Assembly (NCBI RefSeq): GCF_050947335.1
Contig: NW_027474191.1
Span: forward strand, 1 to 64,000
Direction of reading: 5' to 3'
Source of the DNA: Megachile rotundata
Lineage: Eukaryota; Arthropoda; Insecta; Hymenoptera; Megachilidae
DNA length: 64,000 nt
This document shows positions 1-12,369 of this stretch, in pieces. Position numbers and translations under genes: made by a program. The first letter of the stretch is position 1. Each line of letters begins with the position of its first letter. The notes below the pieces were generated by a model that was not told the origin of the DNA, searched no databases, and saw only the letters and a program-made list of their open reading frames with translations.

Positions 1-83
1 ATAGTAAATGTCGTTCTATCGATCATATTAGCATAATATGGCTAATAATATGAGTTAGATTGATAATAATAAGAGTAATAAGT

Positions 84-166
84 ATAGTAATTGTCGGACT
101 ATCGATCATATAAGCATAATATGGCTAATAATATGAGTTAGATTGATAATAATAGGAGTAATGAGT
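84..166. repeat. K monomer (GTCGGACT), landmark of the core HOR
   Basis: The only monomer class with GTCGGACTATCG; it usually ends ATAGGAGTAATGAGT. Copies start at 84, 2242, 4483, 6890, 8633, 14943, 18844, 29720, 30218, 31629, 43582 and 49225. Spacings in monomers are 26, 27, 29, 21, 76, 47, 131, 6, 17, 144 and 68. None is seen after 49307, and none inside super-block S2, where the eight monomers that would contain it are missing. Copies at 29720 and 30218 share TTAGAATG with the one at 8633. Confidence 0.87.
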
Positions 167-764
167 ATAGTAATTGTCATTCTATCGATCATTTTGGCAT
201 AATATGGTTAATAATATGAGTTAGATTGATAACAATAAGAGTAGTGAGTATAGTAATTGTCGTCCTATCGATCATATAAGCATAATATGGCTAATAATAT
301 GAGTTAGATTGATAATAATAAGAGTAATGAGTATATTAATTGTCGTTCTGTCGATCATATAAGCATAATATGGCGAATAATATGCGTTAGATTGATAATA
401 ATTAGAGTAATGAGTACAGTAAATGTCGTTCTATCGATCATATAAGCATAATATGGCTAATAATATGAGTTAGATTGATAATAATAAGAGTAATGAGTAT
501 AGTAATTGCCGTTCTATCGATCATATAAGCATAATATGACTAATAATATGAGTTAGATTGATAATAATAAGAGTAATATGTATAGTAATTGTCGTTCTAT
601 CGATCATATAAGCATAATATGGCTAATAATATGAGTTAGATTGATAGTAATAAGACTTATAAGTATAGTAATTGCCGTCCTATCGATCATATAAGCATAA
701 TATGGCTAATAATATGAGTTAGATTGATAATAATAAGAGTAATGGGTATAGTAAATGTCGTTCT

Positions 765-770
765 ATCGAT
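765..770. other. ATCGAT palindrome present in most monomers (example)
   Basis: Monomer positions 18-23 read ATCGAT, a 6-bp palindrome cut by ClaI, overlapping GATC at 21-24. It recurs every 83 bp in most monomers and is lost in the CTGTCGATC, CTTTCGATC, CGGTCAT and ATGAATC classes. It also contains one of the two CpG dinucleotides of the monomer. The other CpG is at 12-13 and is lost in the GTCATT and GTGGATC variants. Confidence 0.9.
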
Positions 771-787
771 CATATTAGCATAATATG
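771..787. repeat. Short perfect inverted repeat in the CATATTA monomer class (example)
   Basis: In monomers carrying CATATTAGC (usually those starting ATAGTAAATG) the sequence CATATTA-GCA-TAATATG is a perfect 7-bp inverted repeat with a 3-base loop, at monomer positions 24-40. The same CATATTA can also pair with the second TAATATG at 46-52. In the more common CATATAAGC class one pair is broken. Whether this folds or matters in DNA or RNA is not known from the sequence. Confidence 0.7.
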
Positions 788-1660
788 GCTAATAATATGA
801 GTTAGATTGATAATAATAAGAGTAATGAGTATAGTAAATGTCGTTCTATCGATCATATTAGCATAATATGGTTAATAATATGAGTTAGATTGATAACAAT
901 AAGAGTAGTGAGTATAGTAATTGTCGTCCTATCGATCATATAAGCATAATATGGCTAATAATATGAGTTAGATTGATAATAATAAGAGTAATGAGTGTAG
1001 TAATTGTCGTTCTATCGATGATTTTTGCATAATATGGTTAGTAATATGAGTTAGATTGATAACAATAAGAGTAGTGGGTATAGTAATTGTCGTCCTATCG
1101 ATCATATAAGCATAATATGGCTAATAATATGAATTAGATTGATAATAGTGATTGTAATAAGTATAGTAATTGTCGTTCTATCGATCACATAAGCATAATA
1201 TGGCTAATAATATGAGTTAGATTGATAATAATAAGAGTAATAAGTATAGTAATTGTCGTTCTGTCGATCATATAAGCATAATATGGCTAATAATATGAGT
1301 TAGATTGATAATAGTAAGAGTAATAAGTATAGTAATTATCGTTCTTTCGATCACATAAGCATAATATGGCTAATAATATGAGTTAGATTGATAATAATAA
1401 GACTAATAAGTATAGTAATTGTCGTTCTGTCGATCATATAAGCATAATATGGCTAATAATATGAGTTAGATTGATAATAGTAAGAGTAATAAGTATAGTA
1501 ATTATCATTCTTTCGATCACATAAGCATAATATGGCTAATAATATGAGTTAGATTGATAATAATAAGACTAATAAGTATAGTAATTGCCGTCCTATCGAT
1601 CATATAAGCATAATATGGCTAATAATATGAGTTAGATTGATAATAATAAGAGTAATAAGT

Positions 1661-1909
1661 ATAGTAATTGTCGTTCTATCGATCATATAAGCATATTATG
1701 GCTAATAATATGGGTTAGAATGATAAAAATAAGAGAAGTCAGTATAGTAATTGTGGATCTATCGATCATATAAGCATAATATGCCTAATAACATGAGTTA
1801 GGTTGATAATAATAAGAGTAATAAGTATAGTAATTGTCGTTCTATCGATCATATTTGAATAATATGGTTAATAATATGAGTTAGATTGATAACAGTAAGA
1901 GTAGTGAGT
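1661..1909. repeat. L trio, a three-monomer landmark (first of ten full copies)
   Basis: Three consecutive, strongly marked monomers. The first has GCATATTATGG, GGGTTAGAATG and GAGAAGTCAGT. The second has GTGGATCTATCG, ATATGCCTAAT and AACATGAG. The third has CATATTTGAATAATATGG and GATAACAGTAAGAG. Full copies start at 1661, 3902, 6309, 14362, 18263, 24242, 31048, 33206, 36692 and 43001. Spacings are 27, 29, 97, 47, 72, 82, 26, 42 and 76 monomers. Two further copies of the third monomer occur without the first two (29803, 48810), both at junctions. Confidence 0.88.
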
Positions 1910-2158
1910 ATAGTAATTGTCGTCCTATCGATCATATAAGCATAATATGGCTAATAATATGAGTTAGATTGATAGTAATAAGACTTATAAGTATAGTAAT
2001 TGCCGTCCTATCGATCATATAAGCATAATATGGCTAATAATATGAGTTAGATTGATAATAATAAGAGTAATGGGTATAGTAAATGTCGTTCTATCGATCA
2101 TATTAGCATAATATGGCTAATAATATGAGTTAGATTGATAATAATAAGAGTAATGAGT

Positions 2159-4399
2159 ATAGTAAATGTCGTTCTATCGATCATATTAGCATAATATGGC
2201 TAATAATATGAGTTAGATTGATAATAATAAGAGTAATAAGTATAGTAATTGTCGGACTATCGATCATATAAGCATAATATGTCTAATAATATGAGTTAGA
2301 TTGATAATAATAGGAGTAATGAGTATAGTAATTGTCATTCTATCGATCATTTTGGCATAATATGGTTAATAATATGAGTTAGATTGATAACAATAAGAGT
2401 AGTGAGTATAGTAATTGTCGTCCTATCGATCATATAAGCATAATATGGCTAATAATATGAGTTAGATTGATAATAATAAGAGTAATGAGTATATTAATTG
2501 TCGTTCTGTCGATCATATAAGCATAATATGGCGAATAATATGCGTTAGATTGATAATAATTAGAGTAATGAGTACAGTAAATGTCGTTCTATCGATCATA
2601 TAAGCATAATATGGCTAATAATATGAGTTAGATTGATAATAATAAGAGTAATGAGTATAGTAATTGCCGTTCTATCGATCATATAAGCATAATATGACTA
2701 ATAATATGAGTTAGATTGATAATAATAAGAGTAATATGTATAGTAATTGTCGTTCTATCGATCATATAAGCATAATATGGCTAATAATATGAGTTAGATT
2801 GATAGTAATAAGACTTATAAGTATAGTAATTGCCGTCCTATCGATCATATAAGCATAATATGGCTAATAATATGAGTTAGATTGATAATAATAAGAGTAA
2901 TGGGTATAGTAAATGTCGTTCTATCGATCATATTAGCATAATATGGCTAATAATATGAGTTAGATTGATAATAATAAGAGTAATGAGTATAGTAAATGTC
3001 GTTCTATCGATCATATAAGCATAATATGCCTAATAATATGATTTAGGTTGATAATAAGAAGAGTAATAAGTTTAGTAATTGTCGTTCTATCGGTCATATT
3101 TGCATAATATGGTTAATAATATGAGTTAGATTGATAACAATAAGAGTAGTGAGTATAGTAATTGTCGTCCTATCGATCATATAAGCATAATATGGCTAAT
3201 AATATGAGTTAGATTGATAATAATAAGAGTAATGAGTATAGTAAATGTCGTTCTATCGATCATATTAGCATAATATGGCTAATAATATGAGTTAGATTGA
3301 TAATAATAAGAGTAATAGGTATAGTAAGTGTCGTCCTATCGATCATATAAGCATAATATGGCTAATAATATGAATTAGATTGATAATAGTGATTGTAATA
3401 AGTATAGTAATTGTCGTTCTATCGATCACATAAGCATAATATGGCTAATAATATGAGTTAGATTGATAATAATAAGAGTAATAAGTATAGTAATTGTCGT
3501 TCTGTCGATCATATAAGCATAATATGGCTAATAATATGAGTTAGATTGATAATAGTAAGAGTAATAAGTATAGTAATTATCGTTCTTTCGATCACATAAG
3601 CATAATATGGCTAATAATATGAGTTAGATTGATAATAATAAGACTAATAAGTATAGTAATTGTCGTTCTGTCGATCATATAAGCATAATATGGCTAATAA
3701 TATGAGTTAGATTGATAATAGTAAGAGTAATAAGTATAGTAATTATCATTCTTTCGATCACATAAGCATAATATGGCTAATAATATGAGTTAGATTGATA
3801 ATAATAAGACTAATAAGTATAGTAATTGCCGTCCTATCGATCATATAAGCATAATATGGCTAATAATATGAGTTAGATTGATAATAATAAGAGTAATAAG
3901 TATAGTAATTGTCGTTCTATCGATCATATAAGCATATTATGGCTAATAATATGGGTTAGAATGATAAAAATAAGAGAAGTCAGTATAGTAATTGTGGATC
4001 TATCGATCATATAAGCATAATATGCCTAATAACATGAGTTAGGTTGATAATAATAAGAGTAATAAGTATAGTAATTGTCGTTCTATCGATCATATTTGAA
4101 TAATATGGTTAATAATATGAGTTAGATTGATAACAGTAAGAGTAGTGAGTATAGTAATTGTCGTCCTATCGATCATATAAGCATAATATGGCTAATAATA
4201 TGAGTTAGATTGATAGTAATAAGACTTATAAGTATAGTAATTGCCGTCCTATCGATCATATAAGCATAATATGGCTAATAATATGAGTTAGATTGATAAT
4301 AATAAGAGTAATGGGTATAGTAAATGTCGTTCTATCGATCATATTAGCATAATATGGCTAATAATATGAGTTAGATTGATAATAATAAGAGTAATGAGT
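2159..4399. repeat. Core HOR copy 2, 27 monomers
   Basis: This copy repeats copy 1 monomer by monomer through 2988, then has a substituted stretch at 2989-3403. That stretch carries a CCTAATAATATGATTTAGG monomer, a TTAGTAATTG monomer with CGGTCAT, and AATAGGT followed by GTAAGTGTCG. It rejoins copy 1 order at 3404 (CACATAAG) and runs through the L trio at 3902-4150 to 4399. The K monomer (gtcgg at 2251) has ATATGTCTAAT instead of ATATGGCTAAT. The net size is one monomer more than copy 1, consistent with unequal exchange. Confidence 0.85.
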
Positions 4400-6806
4400 A
4401 TAGTAAATGTCGTTCTATCGATCATATTAGCATAATATGGCTAATAATATGAGTTAGATTGATAATAATAAGAGTAATAAGTATAGTAATTGTCGGACTA
4501 TCGATCATATAAGCATAATATGGCTAATAATATGAGTTAGATTGATAATAATAGGAGTAATGAGTATAGTAATTGTCATTCTATCGATCATTTTGGCATA
4601 ATATGGTTAATAATATGAGTTAGATTGATAACAATAAGAGTAGTGAGTATAGTAATTGTCGTCCTATCGATCATATAAGCATAATATGGCTAATAATATG
4701 AGTTAGATTGATAATAATAAGAGTAATGAGTATATTAATTGTCGTTCTGTCGATCATATAAGCATAATATGGCGAATAATATGCGTTAGATTGATAATAA
4801 TTAGAGTAATGAGTACAGTAAATGTCGTTCTATCGATCATATAAGCATAATATGGCTAATAATATGAGTTAGATTGATAATAATAAGAGTAATGAGTATA
4901 GTAATTGCCGTTCTATCGATCATATAAGCATAATATGACTAATAATATGAGTTAGATTGATAATAATAAGAGTAATATGTATAGTAATTGTCGTTCTATC
5001 GATCATATAAGCATAATATGGCTAATAATATGAGTTAGATTGATAATAATAAGAGTAATGAGTATAGTAAATGTCGTTCTATCGATCATATTAGCATAAT
5101 ATGGCTAATAATATGAGTTAGATTGATAATAATAAGAGTAATGAGTATAGTAAATGTCGTTCTATCGATCATATTAGCATAATATGGCTAATAATATGAG
5201 TTAGATTGATAACAATAAGAGTAGTGAGTATAGTAATTGTCGTCCTATCGATCATATAAGCATAATATGGCTAATAATATGAGTTAGATTGACAACAATA
5301 AGAGTAGTGAGTATAGTAATTGTCGTTCTATCGATCATATTTGCATAATATGGTTAATAATATGAGTTGGATTGATAACAATAAGAGTAGTGAGTATAGT
5401 AATTGTCTTCCTATCGATCATATAAGCATAATATAGCTAATAATATGAGTTAGATTGATAATAATAAGAGTAATAAGTATAGTAATTGTCGTCCTATCGA
5501 TCATATAAGCATAATATGGCTAATAATATGAGTTAGATTGATAATAATAAGAGTAATGAGTATAGTAATTGTCGTTCTATCGATCATTTTTGCATAATAT
5601 GGTTAATAGTATGAGTTAGATTGATAACAATAAGAGTAGTGAGTATAGTAATTGTCGTCCTATCGATCATATATGCATAATATGGCTAATAATATGAATT
5701 AGATTGATAATAGTGAGTGTAATAAGTATAGTAATTGTCGTTCTATCGATCACATAAGCATAATATGGCTAATAATATGAGTTAGATTAATAATAATAAG
5801 AGTAATGAGTATAGTAAATGTCGTTCTATCGATCATATTAGCATAATATGGCTAATAATATGAGTTAGATTGATAATAATAAGAGTAATAAGTATAGTAA
5901 TTGTCGTCCTATCGATCACATAAGCATAATATGGCTAATAATATGAGTTAGATTGATAATAATAAGAGTAATGAGTATAGTAATTGTCGTTCTATCGATC
6001 ATATTTGCATAATATGGTTAATAATATGATTTAGATTGATAACAATAAGAGTAGTGAGTATAGTAATTGTCGTCCTATCGATCATATAAGCATAATATGG
6101 CTAATAATATGAATTAGATTGATAATAGTGAGTGTAATAAGTATAATAATTGTCGTTCTATCGATCACATAAGCATAATATGGCTAATAATATGAGTTAG
6201 ACTGATAATAATAAGAGAAATAAGTATAGTAATTGTCGTTCTGGCGATCATATAAGCATAATATGGCTAATAATATGGGTTAGATTGATAATAATAAGAG
6301 TAATAAGTATAGTAATTGTCGTTCTATCGATCATATAAGCATATTATGGCTAATAATATGGGTTAGAATGATAAAAATAAGAGAAGTCAGTATAGTAATT
6401 GTGGATCTATCGATCATATAAGCATAATATGCCTAATAACATGAGTTAGGTTGATAATAATAAGAGTAATAAGTATAGTAATTGTCGTTCTATCGATCAT
6501 ATTTGAATAATATGGTTAATAATATGAGTTAGATTGATAACAGTAAGAGTAGTGAGTATAGTAATTGTCGTCCTATCGATCATATAAGCATAATATGGCT
6601 AATAATATGAGTTAGATTGATAGTAATAAGACTTATAAGTATAGTAATTGCCGTCCTATCGATCATATAAGCATAATATGGCTAATAATATGAGTTAGAT
6701 TGATAATAATAAGAGTAATGGGTATAGTAAATGTCGTTCTATCGATCATATTAGCATAATATGGCTAATAATATGAGTTAGATTGATAATAATAAGAGTA
6801 ATGAGT
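4400..6806. repeat. Core HOR copy 3, 29 monomers, with an S-type insert
   Basis: The first seven monomers match copies 1 and 2 (K monomer at 4483). From about 5064 the order changes to two AAATG monomers, GACAAC, GAGTTGGATTG and W (GTCTTCC, 5396), the same order that opens super-blocks S1-S3. This stretch also recurs 4150 bp (50 monomers) downstream at about 9214-10400. The L trio (6309-6557) and the core tail then return. The copy is therefore a mosaic of the core HOR and the left part of the S block. Confidence 0.83.
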
Positions 6807-8549
6807 ATAGTAAATGTCGTTCTATCGATCATATTAGCATAATATGCCTAATAATATGAGTTAGATTGATAATAATAAGAGTAATAAGTATAGTAATTGT
6901 CGGACTATCGATCATATAAGCATAATATGGCTAATAATATGAGTTAGATTGATAATAATAGGAGTAATGAGTATAGTAATTGTCATTCTATCGATCATTT
7001 TGGCATAATATGGTTAATAATATGAGTTAGATTGATAACAATAAGAGTAGTGAGTATAGTAATTGTCGTCCTATCGATCATATAAGCATAATGTGGCTAA
7101 TAATATGAGTTAGATTGATAATAATAAGAGTAATGAGTATATTAATTGTCGTTCTGTCGATCATATAAGCATAATATGGCGAATAATATGCGTTAGATTG
7201 ATAATAATTAGAGTAATGAGTACAGTAAATGTCGTTCTATCGATCATATAAGCATAATATGGCTAATAATATGAGTTAGATTGATAATAATAAGAGTAAT
7301 GAGTATAGTAATTGCCGTTCTATCGATCATATAAGCATAATATGACTAATAATATGAGTTAGATTGATAATAATAAGAGTAATATGTATAGTAATTGTCG
7401 TTCTATCGATCATATAAGCATAATATGGCTAATAATATGAGTTAGATTGATAGTAATAAGACTTATAAGTATAGTAATTGCCGTCCTATCGATCATATAA
7501 GCATAATATGGCTAATAATATGAGTTAGATTGATAATAATAAGAGTAATGGGTATAGTAAATGTCGTTCTATTGATCATATTAGCATAATATGGCTAATA
7601 ATATGAGTTAGATTGATAATAATAAGAGTAATGAGTATAGTAAATGTCGTTCTATCGATCATATTAGCATAATATGGTTAATAATATGAGTTAGATTGAT
7701 AACAATAAGAGTAGTGAGTATAGTAATTGTCGTCCTATCGATCATATAAGCATAATATGGCTAATAATATGAGTTAGATTGATAATAATAAGAGTAATGA
7801 GTGTAGTAATTGTCGTTCTATCGATGATTTTTGCATAATATGGTTAGTAATATGAGTTAGATTGATAACAATAAGAGTAGTGGGTATAGTAATTGTCGTC
7901 CTATCGATCATATAAGCATAATATGGCTAATAATATGAATTAGATTGATAATAGTGATTGTAATAAGTATAGTAATTGTCGTTCTATCGATCACATAAGC
8001 ATAATATGGCTAATAATATGAGTTAGATTGATAATAATAAGAGTAATGAGTGTAGTAATTGTCGTTCTATCGATGATTTTTGCATAATATGGTTAGTAAT
8101 ATGAGTTAGATTGATAACAATAAGAGTAGTGAGTATAGTAATTGTCGTCCTATCGATCATATAAGCATAATATGGCTAATAATATGAGTTAGGTTGATAA
8201 TAATAAGAGTAATGAGTTTAGTAATTGTCGTTCTATCGGTCATATTTGCATAATATGGTTAATAATATGAGTTAGATTGATAACAATAAGACTAGTGAGT
8301 ATAGTAATTGTCGTCCTATCGATCATATAAGCATAATATGTCTAATAATATGAGTTAGATTGACAACAATAAGAGTAGTGAGTATAGTAATTGTCGTTCT
8401 ATCGATCATATTTGCATAATATGGTTAATAATATGAGTTAGATTGATAATAATAAGAGTAATGGGTATAGTAAATGTCGTTCTATCGATCATATTAGCAT
8501 AATATGGCTAATAATATGAGTTAGATTGATAATAATAAGAGTAATGAGT
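6807..8549. repeat. Core HOR copy 4, 21 monomers, truncated
   Basis: Begins like copy 1 (AAATG monomer, then the K monomer at 6890) and follows it through the GTAG/GATGATTTTT monomer (7803) and the GATTGTAATAAGT monomer. It then repeats the GTAG/GATGATTTTT monomer and passes to TTAGG, GACTAGTGAGT and GACAAC monomers. A chimeric monomer at 8384-8466 returns it to the AAATG monomers that precede K. The L trio is missing. Loss of the L section explains the short length. Confidence 0.82.
8384..8466. repeat. Chimeric junction monomer (B body, A tail)
   Basis: The left part reads CATATTTGC and GGTTAATAATATG (type B) but the tail is GATAATAATAAGAG with AATGGGT (type A), where type B almost always ends GATAACAATAAGAGTAGTGA. 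Upstream monomers are of the GACAAC kind and downstream ones are the AAATG pair that precedes K. It therefore joins two HOR segments by a crossover inside a monomer, somewhere between the core and position 66. Confidence 0.75.
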
Positions 8550-8798
8550 ATAGTAAATGTCGTTCTATCGATCATATTAGCATAATATGGCTAATAATAT
8601 GAGTTAGATTGATAATAATAAGAGTAATAAGTATAGTAATTGTCGGACTATCGATCATATAAGCATAATATGGCTAATAATATGAGTTAGAATGATAATA
8701 ATAGGAGTAATGAGTATAGTAATTGTCATTCTATCGATCATTTTGGCATAATATGGTTAATAATATGAGTTAGATTGATAACAATAAGAGTAGTGAGT
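8550..8798. repeat. Three core monomers before S1, including K
   Basis: AAATG (8550), K (8633, with TTAGAATG) and GTCATT/CATTTTGGC (8716) in the usual core order. The super-block shared with 37355 onward begins at the next monomer. At the matching place before S3 this order is broken by a chimeric monomer, so these three monomers lie outside the shared block. Confidence 0.75.
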
Positions 8799-11700
8799 AT
8801 AGTAATTGTCGTCCTATCGATCATATAAGCATAATATGGCTAATAATATGAGTTAGATTGATAATAATAAGAGTAATGAGTATATTAATTGTCGTTCTGT
8901 CGATCATATAAGCATAATATGGCGAATAATATGCGTTAGATTGATAATAATTAGAGTAATGAGTACAGTAAATGTCGTTCTATCGATCATATAAGCATAA
9001 TATGGCTAATAATATGAGTTAGATTGATAATAATAAGAGTAATGAGTATAGTAATTGCCGTTCTATCGATCATATAAGCATAATATGACTAATAATATGA
9101 GTTAGATTGATAATAATAAGAGTAATATGTATAGTAATTGTCGTTCTATCGATCATATAAGCATAATATGGCTAATAATATGAGTTAGATTGATAATAAT
9201 AAGAGTAATGAGTATAGTAAATGTCGTTCTATCGATCATATTAGCATAATATGGCTAATAATATGAGTTAGATTGATAATAATAAGAGTAATGAGTATAG
9301 TAAATGTCGTTCTATCGATCATATTAGCATAATATGGCTAATAATATGAGTTAGATTGATAACAATAAGAGTAGTGAGTATAGTAATTGTCGTCCTATCG
9401 ATCATATAAGCATAATATGGCTAATAATATGAGTTAGATTGACAACAATAAGAGTAGTGAGTATAGTAATTGTCGTTCTATCGATCATATTTGCATAATA
9501 TGGTTAATAATATGAGTTGGATTGATAACAATAAGAGTAGTGAGTATAGTAATTGTCTTCCTATCGATCATATAAGCATAATATAGCTAATAATATGAGT
9601 TAGATTGATAATAATAAGAGTAATAAGTATAGTAATTGTCGTCCTATCGATCATATAAGCATAATATGGCTAATAATATGAGTTAGATTGATAATAATAA
9701 GAGTAATGAGTATAGTAATTGTCGTTCTATCGATCATTTTTGCATAATATGGTTAATAGTATGAGTTAGATTGATAACAATAAGAGTAGTGAGTATAGTA
9801 ATTGTCGTCCTATCGATCATATATGCATAATATGGCTAATAATATGAATTAGATTGATAATAGTGAGTGTAATAAGTATAGTAATTGTCGTTCTATCGAT
9901 CACATAAGCATAATATGGCTAATAATATGAGTTAGATTGATAATAATAAGAGTAATGAGTATAGTAAATGTCGTTCTATCGATCATATTAGCATAATATG
10001 GCTAATAATATGAGTTAGATTGATAATAATAAGAGTAATAAGTATAGTAATTGTCGTCCTATCGATCACATAAGCATAATATGGCTAATAATATGAGTTA
10101 GATTGATAATAATAAGAGTAATGAGTATAGTAATTGTCGTTCTATCGATCATATTTGCATAATATGGTTAATAATATGATTTAGATTGATAACAATAAGA
10201 GTAGTGAGTATAGTAATTGTCGTCCTATCGATCATATAAGCATAATATGGCTAATAATATGAATTAGATTGATAATAGTGAGTGTAATAAGTATAATAAT
10301 TGTCGTTCTATCGATCACATAAGCATAATATGGCTAATAATATGAGTTAGACTGATAATAATAAGAGAAATAAGTATAGTGATTGTCGTTCTGGCGATCA
10401 TATAAGCATAATATGGCTAATAATATGGGTTAGATTGATAATAGTAAGAGTAATAAGTATAGTAATCATCGTTCTTTCGATCACATAAGCATAATATGGC
10501 TACTAATATGAGTTAGATTGATAATAATAAGAGTAATAAGTATAGTAATTGTCGTTCTATCGATCATATAAGCATAATATGGCTAATAATATGAGTTAGA
10601 TTGATAATAGTGAGTGTAATAAGTATAATAATTGTCGTTCTATCGATCACATAAGCACAATATGGCTAATAATATGAGTTAGATTGATAATAATAAGAGT
10701 AATGAGTATAGTAATTGTGCATCTATGAATCATATAAGCATAATATGCCTAATAATATGATTTAGGTTGATAATAAGAAGAGTAATAAGTTTAGTAATTG
10801 TCGTTCTATCGGTCATATTTGCATAATATGGTTAATAATATGAGTTAGATTGATAACAATAAGAGTAGTGAGTATAGTAATTGTCGTCCTATCGATCATA
10901 TAAGCATAATATGGCTAATAATATGAGTTAGGTTGATAATAATAAGAGTAATGAGTTTAGTAATTGTCGTTCTATCGGTCATATTTGCATAATATGGTTA
11001 ATAATATGAGTTAGATTGATAACAATAAGACTAGTGAGTATAGTAATTGTCGTCCTATCGATCATATAAGCATAATATGTCTAATAATATGAGTTAGATT
11101 GACAACAATAAGAGTAGTGAGTATAGTAATTGTCGTTCTATCGATCATATTTGCATAATATGGTTAATAATATGAGTTGGATTGATAACAATAAGAGTAG
11201 TGAGTATAGTAATTGTCTTCCTATCGATCATATAAGCATAATATAGCTAATAATATGAGTTAGATTGATAATAATAAGAGTAATAAGTATAGTAATTGTC
11301 GTCCTATCGATCATATAAGCATAATATGGCTAATAATATGAGTTAGATTGATAATAATAAGAGTAATGAGTATAGCAATTGTCGTTCTATCGATCATTTT
11401 TGCATAATATGGTTAATAATATGAGTTAGATTGATAACAATAAGAGTAGTGAGTATAGTAATTGTCGTCCTATCGATCATATAAGCATAATATGGCTAAT
11501 AATATGAGTTAGATTGAAAATAATAAGAGTAATAAGTATAGTAATTGTCGTTCTGTCGATCATATAAGCATATTATGGCTAATAATATGAGTTAGAATGA
11601 TAAAAATAAGAGTAGTGAGTATAGTAATTGTCGTCCTATCGATCATATAAGCATAATATGGCTAATAATATGAGTTAGATTGATAATAATAAGAGTAATG

Positions 11701-11952
11701 AGTATAGTAAATGTCGTTCTATCGATCATATTAGCATAATATGGCTAATAATATGAGTTAGATTGATAATAATAAGAGTAATGAGTATAGTAATTGTCGT
11801 TCTATCGATCATATAAGCATATTATGGCTAACAATATGAGTTAGAATGATAAAAATAAGAGTAGTGAGTATAGTAATTGTCGTCCTATCGATCATATAAG
11901 CATAATATGGCTAATAATATGAGTTAGATTGATAATAATAAGAGTAATGAGT

Positions 11953-12035
11953 ATAGTAATTGTCGTTCTATCGATCATATTTGCATAATATGGTTAATAA
12001 TATGAGTTAGATTGATAACAATAAGAGTAGTGAGT
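11953..12035 (+). repeat. Representative type B monomer
   Basis: Type B differs from type A at a set of linked positions: CATATTTGC or CATTTTTGC/CATTTTGGC before the core, GGTTAATAATATG instead of GGCTAATAATATG, and the tail GATAACAATAAGAGTAGTGA. It is usually followed, as here at 12036, by a type A monomer starting ATAGTAATTGTCGTCC. The linkage of several sites shows two old monomer lineages rather than random noise. A sub-variant with GAGTTGGATTGATAAC is followed by the W monomer (GTCTTCC). Confidence 0.85.
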
Positions 12036-12284
12036 ATAGTAATTGTCGTCCTATCGATCATATAAGCATAATATGGCTAATAATATGAGTTAGATTGATA
12101 ATAGTAAGAGTAATATGTACAGTAATTGTCGCTCTATCGATCATATGTGCATAATATGGTTAATAATATGAGTTAGGGTGATAATATTGAGTGTAATAAG
12201 TATAGTAATTGTCGTTCTATCGATCACATAAGCATAATATGGCTAATAATATGAGGTAGATTGATAATAATAAGAGTAATAAGT

Positions 12285-12369
12285 ATAGTAATTATCGTTC
12301 TTTTCATCACATAAGCATAATATGGCTCATAATATGAGTTAGATTATTATAATAATAAGACTGATAAGT
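12285..12369. repeat. 85-bp monomer with 2-bp insertion (S1 copy)
   Basis: Around 12341-12355 the sequence reads TTAGATTATTATAATAATA where related monomers (e.g. near 13340) read TTAGATTGATAATAATA, a net gain of 2 bases. The monomer also has ATTATCGTTCTTTTCATC and GGCTCATAATATG. The same 85-bp monomer lies at 22247 and 40841, at the matching place of S2 and S3. The insertion therefore arose once, before those blocks were copied. Confidence 0.92.

Larger units (their letters stand above)
1..2158. repeat. Core HOR copy 1, 26 monomers
   Basis: Twenty-six monomers of 83 bp (2158 bp). Order of landmarks: AAATG monomer (1), K (84), GTCATT with CATTTTGGC (167), GTCGTCC (250), ATATTAATTG with GGCGAATAATATGCG (333), ACAGTAAATG (416), GCCGTTC with ATATGACTAAT (499), tail AAGACTTATAAGT (582), GCCGTCC with tail AATGGGT (665), two AAATG monomers (748, 831), GTAG with GATGATTTTTGC (997), GAATTAG with GATTGTAATAAGT (1080), a run of GTCGTTCTG and ATTATCGTTCTTTCG monomers (1246-1577), L trio (1661-1909), AAGACTTAT tail (1910), GCCGTCC (1993), AAATG (2076). 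The next copy begins in phase at 2159. The window start is arbitrary, so this need not be the biological unit start. Confidence 0.88.

Noticed and set aside
12285..12369. Transposon or target-site duplication at the 2-bp insertion
   Set aside because: Only two bases are gained in a TAAT-rich stretch, with no inserted body. It is a small indel or slippage event later copied with its block.
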